Shown piece after piece: positions 9,301-17,548 of a DNA stretch of 63,459 nucleotides. Made by a program: the position numbers and the translations under genes. The stretch is taken from NCBI GenBank assembly GCA_934293375.1, contig CAKQYS010000012.1:1-63459 (forward strand), read 5' to 3'. The notes beneath the pieces are model-generated. The model made no database searches, had not been told where the DNA came from, and saw nothing but the letters and a program-made list of their open reading frames with translations. This DNA comes from an uncultured Lachnospiraceae bacterium. Lineage in GTDB: Bacteria; Bacillota; Clostridia; Lachnospirales; Lachnospiraceae. Every line of letters begins with the position of its first letter. Within the stretch, counting starts at the first letter, position 1.

Positions 9301-10009
9301 TGATCATCCATTCAGGCTTATTATCTGAATTGCGGAACGCCTCAATTACCTCTAATCTCTTGATCACTCTGGCTCTCTTCTGACCGGTAGAATTCTTCAG
9401 CTCTGCCTTCAATTCTGCTGACTCTGCCTCCAGATCGATTGCCTGTAATAACTCCTTTACTGCCTCAGCGCCCATACCAACACGGAAGCTGCCGGCACCA
9501 TACTGCTCTTTTGCATCGGCATATTCCTTCTCAGATAACACCTGCTTGTAAAGCAGATTGGTGTCACCTGCGTCCAATACGATATAAGATGCAAAATACA
9601 ATACCTTCTCCAATACTCTTGGAGAAATATCCAAAATCAGACCCATACGGCTCGGAATACCCTTGAAATACCAGATATGCGACACCGGTGCAGCCAGTTC
9701 AATGTGACCCATTCTTTCACGACGCACGCTGGACTTGGTAACCTCAACACCACATCGATCACAAATAACACCCTTATAACGGATCTTCTTGTACTTACCA
9801 CAATGACATTCCCAGTCCTTGCTTGGTCCAAAAATCCTCTCACAGAATAATCCATCGCGCTCAGGCTTTAAGGTTCTGTAATTAATCGTCTCCGGCTTCT
9901 TTACTTCACCGTGAGACCACTCTCTAATCTTCTCTGGAGATGCAAGACCAATCTTAATTGACTCAAAATTAATCGGCTGCTCAGTTTCCTGATCTCTTAA
10001 ATTTGACAT
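6308..10009 (-). CDS. rpoC: RNA polymerase beta' subunit
   Basis: Catalytic subunit of DNA-dependent RNA polymerase, 1233 residues. The N-terminal zinc-binding cysteines are in CHCGKYKK and CDRCGVEV. The magnesium-binding active-site motif NADFDGDQMAVHLPL is intact and the second zinc site includes CAKCYG. The C-terminus carries an acidic tail rich in Asp, Glu and Ala. The ATG at 10009 (MSNLRDQETEQPINF) follows AAGGAGAG and lies 18 bp after the rpoB stop. Confidence 0.99.
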   Translation of the reverse strand: MSNLRDQETEQPINFESIKIGLASPEKIREWSHGEVKKPETINYRTLKPERDGLFCERIFGPSKDWECHCGKYKKIRYKGVICDRCGVEVTKSSVRRERMGHIELAAPVSHIWYFKGIPSRMGLILDISPRVLEKVLYFASYIVLDAGDTNLLYKQVLSEKEYADAKEQYGAGSFRVGMGAEAVKELLQAIDLEAESAELKAELKNSTGQKRARVIKRLEVIEAFRNSDNKPEWMIMDVIPVIPPDIRPMVQLDGGRFATSDLNDLYRRIINRNNRLQRLLELGAPDIIVRNEKRMLQEAVDALIDNGRRGRPVTGPGNRALKSLSDMLKGKQGRFRQNLLGKRVDYSGRSVIVVGPELKIYQCGLPKEMAIELFKPFVMKEIWAKRIAHNIKSAKKKVEKLDPVVWDVLEEVIKEHPVMLNRAPTLHRLGIQAFEPILVEGKAIKLHPLVCTAFNADFDGDQMAVHLPLSVEAQAECRFLLLSPNNLLKPSDGAPVAVPSQDMVLGIYYLTLDKDGDKGEGKFFKSENEAILAYENKEITLHSKIKVRYKGKDAQGNEISEIIESTLGKLIFNEIIPQDLGFVDRTIPGNELKPEIDFLVGKKQLKTILDKCINIHGATKTAEVLDNIKSMGYKYSTRGALTVSISDMTVPPTKPQILQDAQDVVDQITKKFRRGMMTEEERYLAVVRTWEAADKKLTKALLDGLDRYNNIFMMADSGARGSNQQIKQLAGMRGLMADTTGRTIELPIKSNFREGLDVLEYFISAHGARKGLSDTALRTADSGYLTRRLVDVSQDLIIRDVDCCAGTGEIPGMVITAFKEGNEVIESLQERITGRYAAESVYDKDGNMLVKANHMITPKRAANIMENGVDADGNPITKLKIRTILTCRSHIGICAKCYGANMATGQAVQVGEAVGIIAAQSIGEPGTQLTMRTFHTGGVAGGDITQGLPRVEELFEARKPKGLAIITEFGGDVQVNDTKKKREVIVTNKETGEAKAYLIPYGSRIKVLDGQTLEAGDELTEGSVNPHDILKIKGVRAVQDYMIREVQRVYRLQGVDINDKHIEVIVRQMLKKIRIEDGGDSEYLPGSLINVLDFEEANAQLEAQGLAPIQGTQVMLGITKASLATSSFLSAASFQETTKVLTEAAIKGKTDPLIGLKENVLIGKLIPAGTGMKRYRSVKLNTDDEMLEMDEVIEDISDEPDTDVEAADVEDTEAADTDAAEAKEAVTESVTE

Positions 10010-10027
10010 TTTGGCTCTCCTTCCTGA

Positions 10028-13000
10028 TTACATATTATCATCATCGAAATATGAATCACTATCATCTATATCTACATACTCGTCGTTCTCAACTTCCCCG
10101 AAGCCCTCAGTATCTTCTTCGTCATCAAATGTAGAGCCATCACCTTCGATTACATCTCTCAGATCCGGATTTGGTGTTTCGCTGGACTCACCCATCTTAC
10201 ACTCTTCACCATTCTCATCTAACAGACGAACATCCAGACCCAGTGACTGGAACTCCTTCAACAATACCTTGAATGACTCAGGAATACCAGGTTCAGGAAT
10301 ATTAGCACCCTTGATAATGGCCTCGTATGTCTTAACACGTCCTACAACATCATCTGACTTCACGGTCAGGATCTCCTGCAATGTGTATGATGCACCATAT
10401 GCCTCAAGAGCCCATACCTCCATCTCACCAAATCTCTGACCACCAAACTGTGCCTTACCACCAAGCGGCTGCTGTGTTACCAGTGAATATGGTCCGGTTG
10501 AACGGGCATGAATCTTATCATCAACCAAATGATGCAGCTTCAGGTAGTGCATGAAACCGATCGTAACCGGACTGTCAAATTCCTCACCTGTTCTACCATC
10601 ACGTAATGTTACCTTACCGGTACGATTGATCGGAACACCCTTCCACTCTTCTCTATGGTCACGATGTTCATACAGATAATCCATAACCTCATCGGCTGTC
10701 TGGTCTCCCCAGCGCTCCTTGAAGGTCTCCCAATCCTCGTTGGCGTAATCATTCGCCATCTCCAGTGTTTCCATAATATCTGTCTCATTTGCACCATCAA
10801 AGACCGGTGTAGACACATTAAATCCTAATACCTTGGCAGCGAGTGACAAATGGATCTCCAATACCTGTCCAATGTTCATACGGGAAGGCACACCCAGCGG
10901 ATTCAAGACGATATCCAGCGGACGGCCATTTGGTAAAAACGGCATATCTTCTACCGGCAGAATACGGGAAATTACACCCTTATTACCATGACGACCAGCC
11001 ATCTTATCACCAACTGAAATCTTTCTCTTCTGTGCAATATATACACGAACTGACTTATTTACGCCCGGTGGAAGCTCATCTCCATTCTCTCTTGAGAATA
11101 CCTTTGTATCCATGACAACACCAAATGCACCATGTGGCACACAAAGTGATGTATCTCTGACTTCTCTTGCCTTCTCACCAAAGATCGCTCTTAACAGTCT
11201 CTCTTCTGCTGTCAGCTCTGTCTCTCCCTTTGGAGTCACCTTGCCGACCAAAATATCTCCGGCACGCACCTCAGCACCAATACGGATAATACCATTCTCA
11301 TCCAGATCCTTCAATGCATCCGGGCCCTTGCCTGCCAAATCTCTTGTGATCTCCTCGGCACCCAGCTTCGTATCACGAGCCTCAGCCTCATACTCTTCTA
11401 TATGAACAGATGTATATACATCTTCCTGTACAAGTCGCTCGCTCAGCAGAACAGCATCCTCGTAATTATAACCTTCCCATGTCATGAAACCGATCAACGG
11501 GTTCTTACCAAGGGCAATCTCACCATTCGAAGTAGATGGACCGTCTGCAATGACATCTCCAACCTCTACACGGTCGCCCTTAAAGACGATCGGGCGCTGG
11601 TTCATACAGTTTGCCTGATTACTTCTTGAGAACTTCAAAACATGGTAAGTATCGCGCGTTCCATCATCACATTTTACAACGATCTCGTTACTACATGACT
11701 TCTCAACCACACCTGCATGCTTCGCAACGATGCAGACACCTGAATCCACAGCCGCCTTTGCCTCCATACCTGTACCAACAACAGGTGCCTCTGTCTTCAA
11801 AAGCGGTACAGCCTGACGCTGCATGTTAGAACCCATCAACGCACGGTTCGCATCATCATTCTCCAGGAACGGAATCATGGATGTTGCAACTGAGAATACC
11901 ATCTTAGGCGATACATCCATCAGATCTATCTTCTTCTTTGCAAACTCTGATGTATCCTCACGGAAACGACCTGATACATTATTCCGGACAAAATGTCCTT
12001 CTGCATCTAACTGCTCATTTGCCTGTGCAACCACATAATTATCCTCTTCATCAGCAGTCAGATATACAACCTCATCTGTAACAACCGGATTCTCCGGATC
12101 AGACTTATCCACCTTACGATATGGAGCCTCCACGAATCCGTACTGGTTGATTCTCGCATAACATGCCAGAGAGTTGATCAAACCGATATTCGGGCCTTCA
12201 GGGGTCTCAATCGGACACATTCTACCATAATGTGTATAGTGTACATCTCGAACCTCAAATCCGGCACGATCTCTTGAAAGACCACCAGGACCCAACGCAG
12301 ATAAACGTCTCTTATGTGTCAGTTCTGACAATGGATTGTTCTGATCCATAAACTGTGACAGCTGTGAACTTCCAAAGAACTCCTTCACTGCTGCAGTAAC
12401 AGGCTTGATGTTGATCAGTGACTGTGGGGAAATCGTCTCTATATCCTGAGTTGTCATACGTTCACGAACCACACGCTCAAGTCTTGATAAACCTATACGG
12501 TACTGATTCTGTAACAGTTCACCGACTGCACGGATACGACGATTGCCCAAGTGGTCAATATCATCATCGCTGCCAATACCATACTCCAAATGCATGTTAT
12601 AATTAATAGATGCAAAAATATCTTCTTTCGTGATATGCTTAGGAATCAGATCTGACAAATGCTTATGAACAGCCTTCTTCAGTTCTTCCTCATCACTATA
12701 TTCCTGTAATAATTTTTCAAGTACCGGGTAAAATACATCCTCTGTCACACCTGCCTCTGCCGGATCAAATCCAACATATGCAGACATGTCTACCATCATA
12801 TTAGACAATACCTTGACATTGCGTTCCTCTGTCTGGATCATAACATATGGAACAGCTGCATCCTGCAGTGCCTTTGCACTTTCTCTGGTCAGGGTATCGC
12901 CGGCTGTTGCAAGAATCTCTCCTGTAGCCGGATCCACTACATCCTCAGCCAACACATGGCCTGCAATACGATTCTTCCATGCAAGCTTCTTATTAAACTT

Positions 13001-13834
13001 ATATCGTCCAACCTTTGCAAGATCGTATCTTCTTGCATCAAAAAACATACCGTTGATCAATGTCTCGGCGCTCTCAACTGCCAACGGCTCACCCGGACGG
13101 ATCTTCTTATATAACTCTAATAAACCATCCTGATAATTATCAGAAGGGTCCTTCTCGATACTCGCCATGATCTTCGGTTCTTCACCAAACAGATCTATGA
13201 TCTCAGCATTAGTGCCCAGTCCTAATGAACGAAGTAATACTGTGATTGGTACCTTTCTTGTTCTATCTACACGTACGTAAAATACATCATTGGAATCAGT
13301 TTCATACTCCAGCCATGCACCACGGTTCGGAATTACGGTACAAGAATAAAGCGTCTTACCAATCTTGTCATGTCCGATGGCGTAATAAATACCCGGTGAA
13401 CGAACTAACTGACTGACAATAACACGCTCTGCACCGTTGATCACGAATGTTCCGGTTTCTGTCATCAAAGGCAGATCTCCCATAAAGATATCATGCTCCT
13501 TGATACCATCGCCTGTTTCTGTATTACGCAGACGAACCTTCACCTTAAGTGGTGCCGCATATGTGGCGTCACGCTCCTTGCACTCTTCAATAGAGTACTT
13601 AACATCATCCTCACACAGCTGATAGTCAACAAGCTCTAAGCTCAACTGACCATTAAAATCTGTAATCGGAGAAATGTCGTTAAATGCCTCACGAAGACCT
13701 TCTTCGAGGAACCATTTGTAGGAATCCTTCTGTACTTCGATTAAGTTCGGCATCTCGAGTACTTCTTTTTGTCTGGAATAGCTCATTCGCATTCCCTTGC
13801 CGGTACTCATAGGACGGATTCTGTTTTTTTCCAT
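10028..13834 (-). CDS. rpoB: RNA polymerase beta subunit
   Basis: Core RNA polymerase subunit of 1268 residues. The rifampicin-binding cluster reads SQLSQFMDQNN, then LTHKRRLSALGPGGL, with the Asp, His and Ser positions classically altered in resistant mutants all wild type. The start chosen is the ATG at 13834 (MEKNRIRPMSTGKG) behind AGGGGTG; a 21-residue upstream extension has no ribosome-binding site. A terminator and a strong promoter separate it from rplL. The C-terminus is a long acidic Asp/Glu/Ser tail. Confidence 0.99.
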   Translation of the reverse strand: MEKNRIRPMSTGKGMRMSYSRQKEVLEMPNLIEVQKDSYKWFLEEGLREAFNDISPITDFNGQLSLELVDYQLCEDDVKYSIEECKERDATYAAPLKVKVRLRNTETGDGIKEHDIFMGDLPLMTETGTFVINGAERVIVSQLVRSPGIYYAIGHDKIGKTLYSCTVIPNRGAWLEYETDSNDVFYVRVDRTRKVPITVLLRSLGLGTNAEIIDLFGEEPKIMASIEKDPSDNYQDGLLELYKKIRPGEPLAVESAETLINGMFFDARRYDLAKVGRYKFNKKLAWKNRIAGHVLAEDVVDPATGEILATAGDTLTRESAKALQDAAVPYVMIQTEERNVKVLSNMMVDMSAYVGFDPAEAGVTEDVFYPVLEKLLQEYSDEEELKKAVHKHLSDLIPKHITKEDIFASINYNMHLEYGIGSDDDIDHLGNRRIRAVGELLQNQYRIGLSRLERVVRERMTTQDIETISPQSLINIKPVTAAVKEFFGSSQLSQFMDQNNPLSELTHKRRLSALGPGGLSRDRAGFEVRDVHYTHYGRMCPIETPEGPNIGLINSLACYARINQYGFVEAPYRKVDKSDPENPVVTDEVVYLTADEEDNYVVAQANEQLDAEGHFVRNNVSGRFREDTSEFAKKKIDLMDVSPKMVFSVATSMIPFLENDDANRALMGSNMQRQAVPLLKTEAPVVGTGMEAKAAVDSGVCIVAKHAGVVEKSCSNEIVVKCDDGTRDTYHVLKFSRSNQANCMNQRPIVFKGDRVEVGDVIADGPSTSNGEIALGKNPLIGFMTWEGYNYEDAVLLSERLVQEDVYTSVHIEEYEAEARDTKLGAEEITRDLAGKGPDALKDLDENGIIRIGAEVRAGDILVGKVTPKGETELTAEERLLRAIFGEKAREVRDTSLCVPHGAFGVVMDTKVFSRENGDELPPGVNKSVRVYIAQKRKISVGDKMAGRHGNKGVISRILPVEDMPFLPNGRPLDIVLNPLGVPSRMNIGQVLEIHLSLAAKVLGFNVSTPVFDGANETDIMETLEMANDYANEDWETFKERWGDQTADEVMDYLYEHRDHREEWKGVPINRTGKVTLRDGRTGEEFDSPVTIGFMHYLKLHHLVDDKIHARSTGPYSLVTQQPLGGKAQFGGQRFGEMEVWALEAYGASYTLQEILTVKSDDVVGRVKTYEAIIKGANIPEPGIPESFKVLLKEFQSLGLDVRLLDENGEECKMGESSETPNPDLRDVIEGDGSTFDDEEDTEGFGEVENDEYVDIDDSDSYFDDDNM

Positions 13835-13934
13835 TGACGATTTCACCCCTTGAAATATTAATATATATACAACCAAAGTCATACATTTCAACGCCACATT
13901 AAGGCAGTCCTAGCCATAATAGTGACATTTTATA

Positions 13935-13963
13935 ATACTATCACGATTTGTAAAGTTCGTCAA
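13935..13963 (-). promoter_or_regulatory. Sigma-A promoter of rpoBC
   Basis: Minus-strand TTGACG (13958-13963), a 17-bp spacer and TAGTAT (13935-13940). Each box differs from consensus at one position. It lies about 100 bp upstream of rpoB and downstream of the rplL terminator, so it can drive rpoBC independently. Confidence 0.8.
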
Positions 13964-14086
13964 CCACTTTTTGGAAATATATTTGAGATGTTTTATTATT
14001 TATAATTCTTTTATGATGATCATGTCCGGGCTGCTGCGTGACACGCAGTCTGAATCAGCCGAATCCTGCATCCAATTAGAAAGTGG

Positions 14087-14113
14087 AAAAGGGGCAATCC
14101 ATTTGATTGCCCC
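14087..14113 (-). terminator. Intrinsic terminator/attenuator after rplL
   Basis: GGGGCAATC (14091-14099) pairs with GATTGCCCC (14105-14113) around a short loop. On the minus strand the stem is followed by TTTT. It starts about 20 bp past the rplL stop and would reduce transcription from rplJL into rpoBC, matching the usual excess of L7/L12 over RNA polymerase. Confidence 0.88.
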
Positions 14114-14135
14114 TGAACCGCTATATAAGCTTAAA

Positions 14136-14504
14136 TTACTTAAGTGTAACCTTAGCACCCTCAGCCTCAAGCTTTGTCTTGATATCCTCAGCCTCAGCCT
14201 TAGAAGCACCTTCCTTAAGAACCTTAGGAGCGCCATCAACAGCTTCCTTAGCTTCCTTAAGACCTAAACCAGTTACCTCACGAACTACCTTGATAACCTT
14301 AACCTTGTTAGGACCAACCTCTGTCAGCTCTACATTGAACTCGTCCTTCTCCTCAGCTGCATCTGCGCCTGCTGCACCAGCTGCTGCAACGACTACGCCT
14401 GCTGCTGCAGATACGCCGAACTCTTCCTCACATGCCTTAACTAAATCGTTAAGCTCTAATACTGATAAACCCTTAATAACCTCAATGATCTCTTGTGTTG
14501 TCAT
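14136..14504 (-). CDS. rplL: 50S ribosomal protein L7/L12
   Basis: Stalk protein of the GTPase-associated centre, 122 residues. It shows the helical N-terminal dimerisation domain, an Ala/Gly-rich hinge (AAAGVVVAAAGAAGAD) and a C-terminal domain with KVIKVVREVTGLGLKEAK, which contacts translation factors. The ATG at 14504 follows GGAGGATTTAAAG. It lies 69 bp after rplJ and ahead of an intrinsic terminator. Confidence 0.98.
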   Translation of the reverse strand: MTTQEIIEVIKGLSVLELNDLVKACEEEFGVSAAAGVVVAAAGAAGADAAEEKDEFNVELTEVGPNKVKVIKVVREVTGLGLKEAKEAVDGAPKVLKEGASKAEAEDIKTKLEAEGAKVTLK

Positions 14505-14573
14505 CTTTAAATCCTCCTAATAATATTTAATGGTGTCCACTGCATGGACTTGTTTCAAAAAATCAGTCTGCTA

Positions 14574-15062
14574 TTATGCTTCCTTCTGCTCTGCGATCTG
14601 CTTAATAACACGAGCAAAGTTGGTAATAGGTGACTGCATACTTCCAAGTAACTTGGAAAGAAGTTCTTCTCTTGAAGGGATGTTGGCGATCGTCATAATT
14701 GCCTTATTGTCATAGTATGTTCCCTCAACAACACCTGACTTAATCTCTAATGCCTCTGCATCCTTTGCTGCCTTTGCAAGAATTCTTGCCGGAGCTGTTG
14801 CGTCAGTCTTAGATACTGCGATAGCTGTAGGACCCTCTAAGTCACCTGATACTGATTCAAACTCTGTACCCTCAACAGCACGCTTGATCAATGTATTCTT
14901 GTATACCTTGTAAGTTACACCAGCTTCTCTTAAATTCTTACGAATTGCTGTATCCTGTGCAACAGTAAGGCCACGATAATCTACTAATACCATTGACTGT
15001 GCGCCGTCGATCAACTCCTTGATCTCGTCTACAACCGGCTGCTTAATCTCTACCTTAGCCAC
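14574..15062 (-). CDS. rplJ: 50S ribosomal protein L10, GTG start
   Basis: Base of the ribosomal stalk that anchors L7/L12 dimers, 162 residues. The start is GTG at 15062 (MAKVEIKQPVVDEIKEL) behind AGGAGGTG. A longer open frame upstream runs through the leader RNA and is not coding. The segment MVLVDYRGLT is typical of the family. rplK and rplA, which commonly precede rplJ, are absent; a polysaccharide operon lies there instead. Expression should be set by the L10 leader. Confidence 0.97.
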   Translation of the reverse strand: MAKVEIKQPVVDEIKELIDGAQSMVLVDYRGLTVAQDTAIRKNLREAGVTYKVYKNTLIKRAVEGTEFESVSGDLEGPTAIAVSKTDATAPARILAKAAKDAEALEIKSGVVEGTYYDNKAIMTIANIPSREELLSKLLGSMQSPITNFARVIKQIAEQKEA

Positions 15063-15107
15063 GATAGTGCACCTCCTTATATTATTAATGACTGCACTAA
15101 GAACTAT

Positions 15108-15219
15108 AAAAAGAAAACTCCATGTCAAAGACACGGAGAATACAATCAGAATCATATATCTTCCTCGGTAGGCGCTATGCTTATGCCTGACGGCACCTAC
15201 TGTCTTCGGCAGTTCATCG
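15108..15219 (-). ncRNA. Ribosomal L10 leader with attenuator
   Basis: The transcribed leader has the hallmarks of the bacillar L10 leader: ACTGCCGAAGACAGTAGGTG, an AAGC-containing middle and GCGCCTACCGAGG. It is followed by a terminator stem CTCCGTGTC/GACATGGAG (15119-15139) and the T-rich tract TTTTCTTTTT. In the known mechanism, an L10-L7/L12 complex binds the leader and favours premature termination. The leader starts about where the upstream promoter predicts. Confidence 0.88.
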
Positions 15220-15225
15220 GCTAAT

Positions 15226-15254
15226 ACTTTATCATGATTTTTTTTCATTGTCAA
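15226..15254 (-). promoter_or_regulatory. Sigma-A promoter of the L10 operon
   Basis: Minus-strand TTGACA (15249-15254), a 17-bp spacer rich in A and TAAAGT (15226-15231). The predicted start near 15219 coincides with the first conserved bases of the L10 leader. It lies only about 37 bp past the stop codon of the last polysaccharide gene, with no terminator visible between them. Confidence 0.85.
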
Positions 15255-15290
15255 GCACAAAATACAACAAGCCTAAAATTTGTACTTTCG

Positions 15291-16289
15291 CTATGTGTTT
15301 TCCGTATTATGTTGCTTGCGGCTCACCCGATGATAGATTGCCTTACATCGGAAATACAGCCTCTCGCATATAATATACAACCATATATGCAGTGCAGCCA
15401 AGCCCTTCAGGGAACGCATGGCAGCCCTACCATACATAGCAGCGAACTGTCTTTTATCCCGACGGTACTGCTCTCTCATTTCCACGGTCAACTCTCCCTG
15501 TTTTGCATGCACGGCAAGCATCTCCTCAAACACCATCTGTAATGCGTATACAACATGCCCATATCTTTGCGCCTGCAATGCATTTGCACTCCGGATCAAC
15601 AGGGCATCTATCAAATCCAGATGGGCTGTCACAGTTCTATTGTGCATAATACTGCCGGTTCTCTGTCGATAATAGTACAAAGGTTCCGGGACACAGGAAA
15701 CCTGCCGGCATCTGCTAAGAAGTTGATCCAGCATGAACTCATCTTCATGATATCTTCCTTTTTCATATGCCAGTCCGTCAAACAACTCCCGTCTGTATAT
15801 TTTATTCCATGCGACCACACACAATGCAGAATCCACCTGATAATAATAATTCCAAAACGCAGTCTCCGGCCATACCGGATAGCTGCCGGAGTCAATTTCC
15901 TCCGGCTGACAACTGCCTGCATCATCCACCAGCGCATATCCACACAGTACCATATCTGCCTGTTCCGCCTCCGCCTTTTGCCACAGCTTCCCAATCATGT
16001 CCGGTGCAAGATAATCATCCGCATCCACAAATGAAATGTATTTTCCACCGGCAACCTCCAGTCCGGCATTTCTGGCATCCGACAAGCCGCCATTTGCCTT
16101 ATGGATCACCTGTATACGGGCATCCCTGTCTGCATATTGGTCACAGATGGCACCACTGCCATCAACAGATCCGTCATCCACCAAAATAATCTGCAGATTG
16201 GGATAGGTCTGTGCCAGCACGCTGTCCACGCATGTATGCAGATACGGCTGCACATTATATACCGGAATAATGACACTTATGATCTCCAT
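15291..16289 (-). CDS. Family 2 (GT-A) glycosyltransferase
   Basis: Nucleotide-sugar transferase of 332 residues. It opens with the family signature MEIISVIIPVYNVQPYL, followed by LVDDGSVDGSG, GLSDARNAGL and a DXD-type site in FVDADDYL. The acceptor and donor cannot be read from sequence. The ATG at 16289 follows GGAGAAGAA and overlaps the end of the upstream PP-loop gene by 13 bp; a 62-residue upstream extension is a shadow of that gene. It is the last gene of the polysaccharide operon, just ahead of the L10 promoter. Confidence 0.92.
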   Translation of the reverse strand: MEIISVIIPVYNVQPYLHTCVDSVLAQTYPNLQIILVDDGSVDGSGAICDQYADRDARIQVIHKANGGLSDARNAGLEVAGGKYISFVDADDYLAPDMIGKLWQKAEAEQADMVLCGYALVDDAGSCQPEEIDSGSYPVWPETAFWNYYYQVDSALCVVAWNKIYRRELFDGLAYEKGRYHEDEFMLDQLLSRCRQVSCVPEPLYYYRQRTGSIMHNRTVTAHLDLIDALLIRSANALQAQRYGHVVYALQMVFEEMLAVHAKQGELTVEMREQYRRDKRQFAAMYGRAAMRSLKGLAALHIWLYIICERLYFRCKAIYHRVSRKQHNTENT

Positions 16290-17548
16290 ATTCTTCTCCT
16301 GACACTGTTCATAATCTTTCTCAGCTTTCTGCCAATCCGCGTACAAATGCAGTGCAGCCGGAATTCCAGATTCCGGTTCACACTCACAACGCCGCCACGG
16401 TAAAACCATCGCCACGCCCGTGGGCATGTATGGATGGTGTATTTCTCCAATAATCTCGCATGGATATGCTCCCAATAGCAGGCCGCTGCATACTCCATCC
16501 GAATCCGGCGTTTCAATCGGCTGCCGATCGCCGAAAAGCTGTTTGCACGACAGTCAGCAAAGCCAAAGTCTGCAGGATCCCCATCCTCTAAATAAATCGC
16601 CGTCATGGTTCTACAGCACTTCTCGCACACGCCACAGTTGCCGCCACCGGCAGACTCCCAGCAGACCCGGAGTGGCAGCCCGGTATGCCGTTGTCCGGCA
16701 TATGTCACCAGAAACCGGATCTTGTCCTGCCTGCCGGCTTCATATCCATCATGCACCATCCGGCAGCTATGATACCGCACATAATTGTCGATTGTGGGAT
16801 CCGATGCACAGGTAAAGCTGCCCCTGTCTACGGTACAGGTAGAAGCCATATACACCTTGCGGATTCCATATACATAGGTAATCGGTGCTGCCATGGAAAG
16901 AATCCCGATGCCATGCTGGAATTCATGCCACCAGCTAAAGCCCTGTTCCGGCAAGGCCGCTGATAATGCACCCTCATCAAGAATGGTCCGGAAATTGGAT
17001 TGAATTGTGTGATACGGTAGTGCATACTGCTCTGCCACCAGTCTGCTGTGCTCCTTCACACGATGCCAGCCCTCCGTATCATCGAGCCGGATATCTGCAC
17101 CCCATATCGTAAGCAAATGTGGCTGCTCCTCCATATGCTGCAGCAGTGAATAATACGAATCCACACCACCTGAAAAAAATACGCCCGCTGCATCACCCTG
17201 TACGCTGTTGTTCTCCAGAGTCTGAACCGTCAGCGTTCCTGATAATGCAATCGCAGGATACATATTCTGATACCCTCGCAGCACATCCGGCAGGCAGGCA
17301 TAAAATGCCCGATCCAGCGTATCCACAAAAATCTCGCCATGATGATACCAGGCGATTGGAATCACATTTGCCAGAAAGGGAATCACTGCAACCGATTCCG
17401 GCAATCCTGACAGATCCTCAGAATATACCGCAAAGAAATCCCGATCTGCAAAATATTTCTGCCATGCACCGGACACCTCATAATGAATCGCAATCCGGTG
17501 TGCTGCCACCTTTACATTGGTTATATATAACTGGTTCTTATGCTCCAT
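16277..17548 (-). CDS. PP-loop ATPase-like protein with a cysteine motif
   Basis: About 423 residues, function unrecognised. The ATP-pyrophosphatase loop FFSGGVDS lies near residues 124-131. A C-terminal cysteine cluster, GGGNCGVCEKCCRT, resembles the metal-binding or sulfur-handling cysteines of QueC/ExsB-type and related enzymes. Such proteins adenylate a carboxylate or carbonyl before amide or thio transfer. Its position directly after an AsnB-type enzyme in a glycan operon suggests a second ATP-dependent amidation or modification of a sugar, which is inference. The start at 17548 (MEHKNQLY) follows GGGGGAAAG; an ATG seven codons upstream is possible. It overlaps the asnB-like stop. Confidence 0.75.
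   Translation of the reverse strand: MEHKNQLYITNVKVAAHRIAIHYEVSGAWQKYFADRDFFAVYSEDLSGLPESVAVIPFLANVIPIAWYHHGEIFVDTLDRAFYACLPDVLRGYQNMYPAIALSGTLTVQTLENNSVQGDAAGVFFSGGVDSYYSLLQHMEEQPHLLTIWGADIRLDDTEGWHRVKEHSRLVAEQYALPYHTIQSNFRTILDEGALSAALPEQGFSWWHEFQHGIGILSMAAPITYVYGIRKVYMASTCTVDRGSFTCASDPTIDNYVRYHSCRMVHDGYEAGRQDKIRFLVTYAGQRHTGLPLRVCWESAGGGNCGVCEKCCRTMTAIYLEDGDPADFGFADCRANSFSAIGSRLKRRIRMEYAAACYWEHIHARLLEKYTIHTCPRAWRWFYRGGVVSVNRNLEFRLHCICTRIGRKLRKIMNSVRRRIWRS

Larger units (their letters stand above)
13835..14135. other. rplL-rpoB intergenic region (about 300 bp)
   Basis: This gene-free stretch contains the rplL terminator (14087-14113), a compact hairpin with arms CTGCG and CGCAG (14034-14048) nested inside GGCTG/CAGCC, an AT-rich stretch and the rpoB promoter (13935-13963). 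No credible small gene is seen. E. coli has an RNase III processing hairpin in this interval; the 14034-14048 hairpin could be similar, but it is much shorter. Confidence 0.7.

Noticed and set aside
15063..15260. N-terminal extension of L10 through the leader
   Set aside because: The open frame runs through the L10 leader and its terminator stem; the GTG at 15062 has an ideal AGGAGGTG site.
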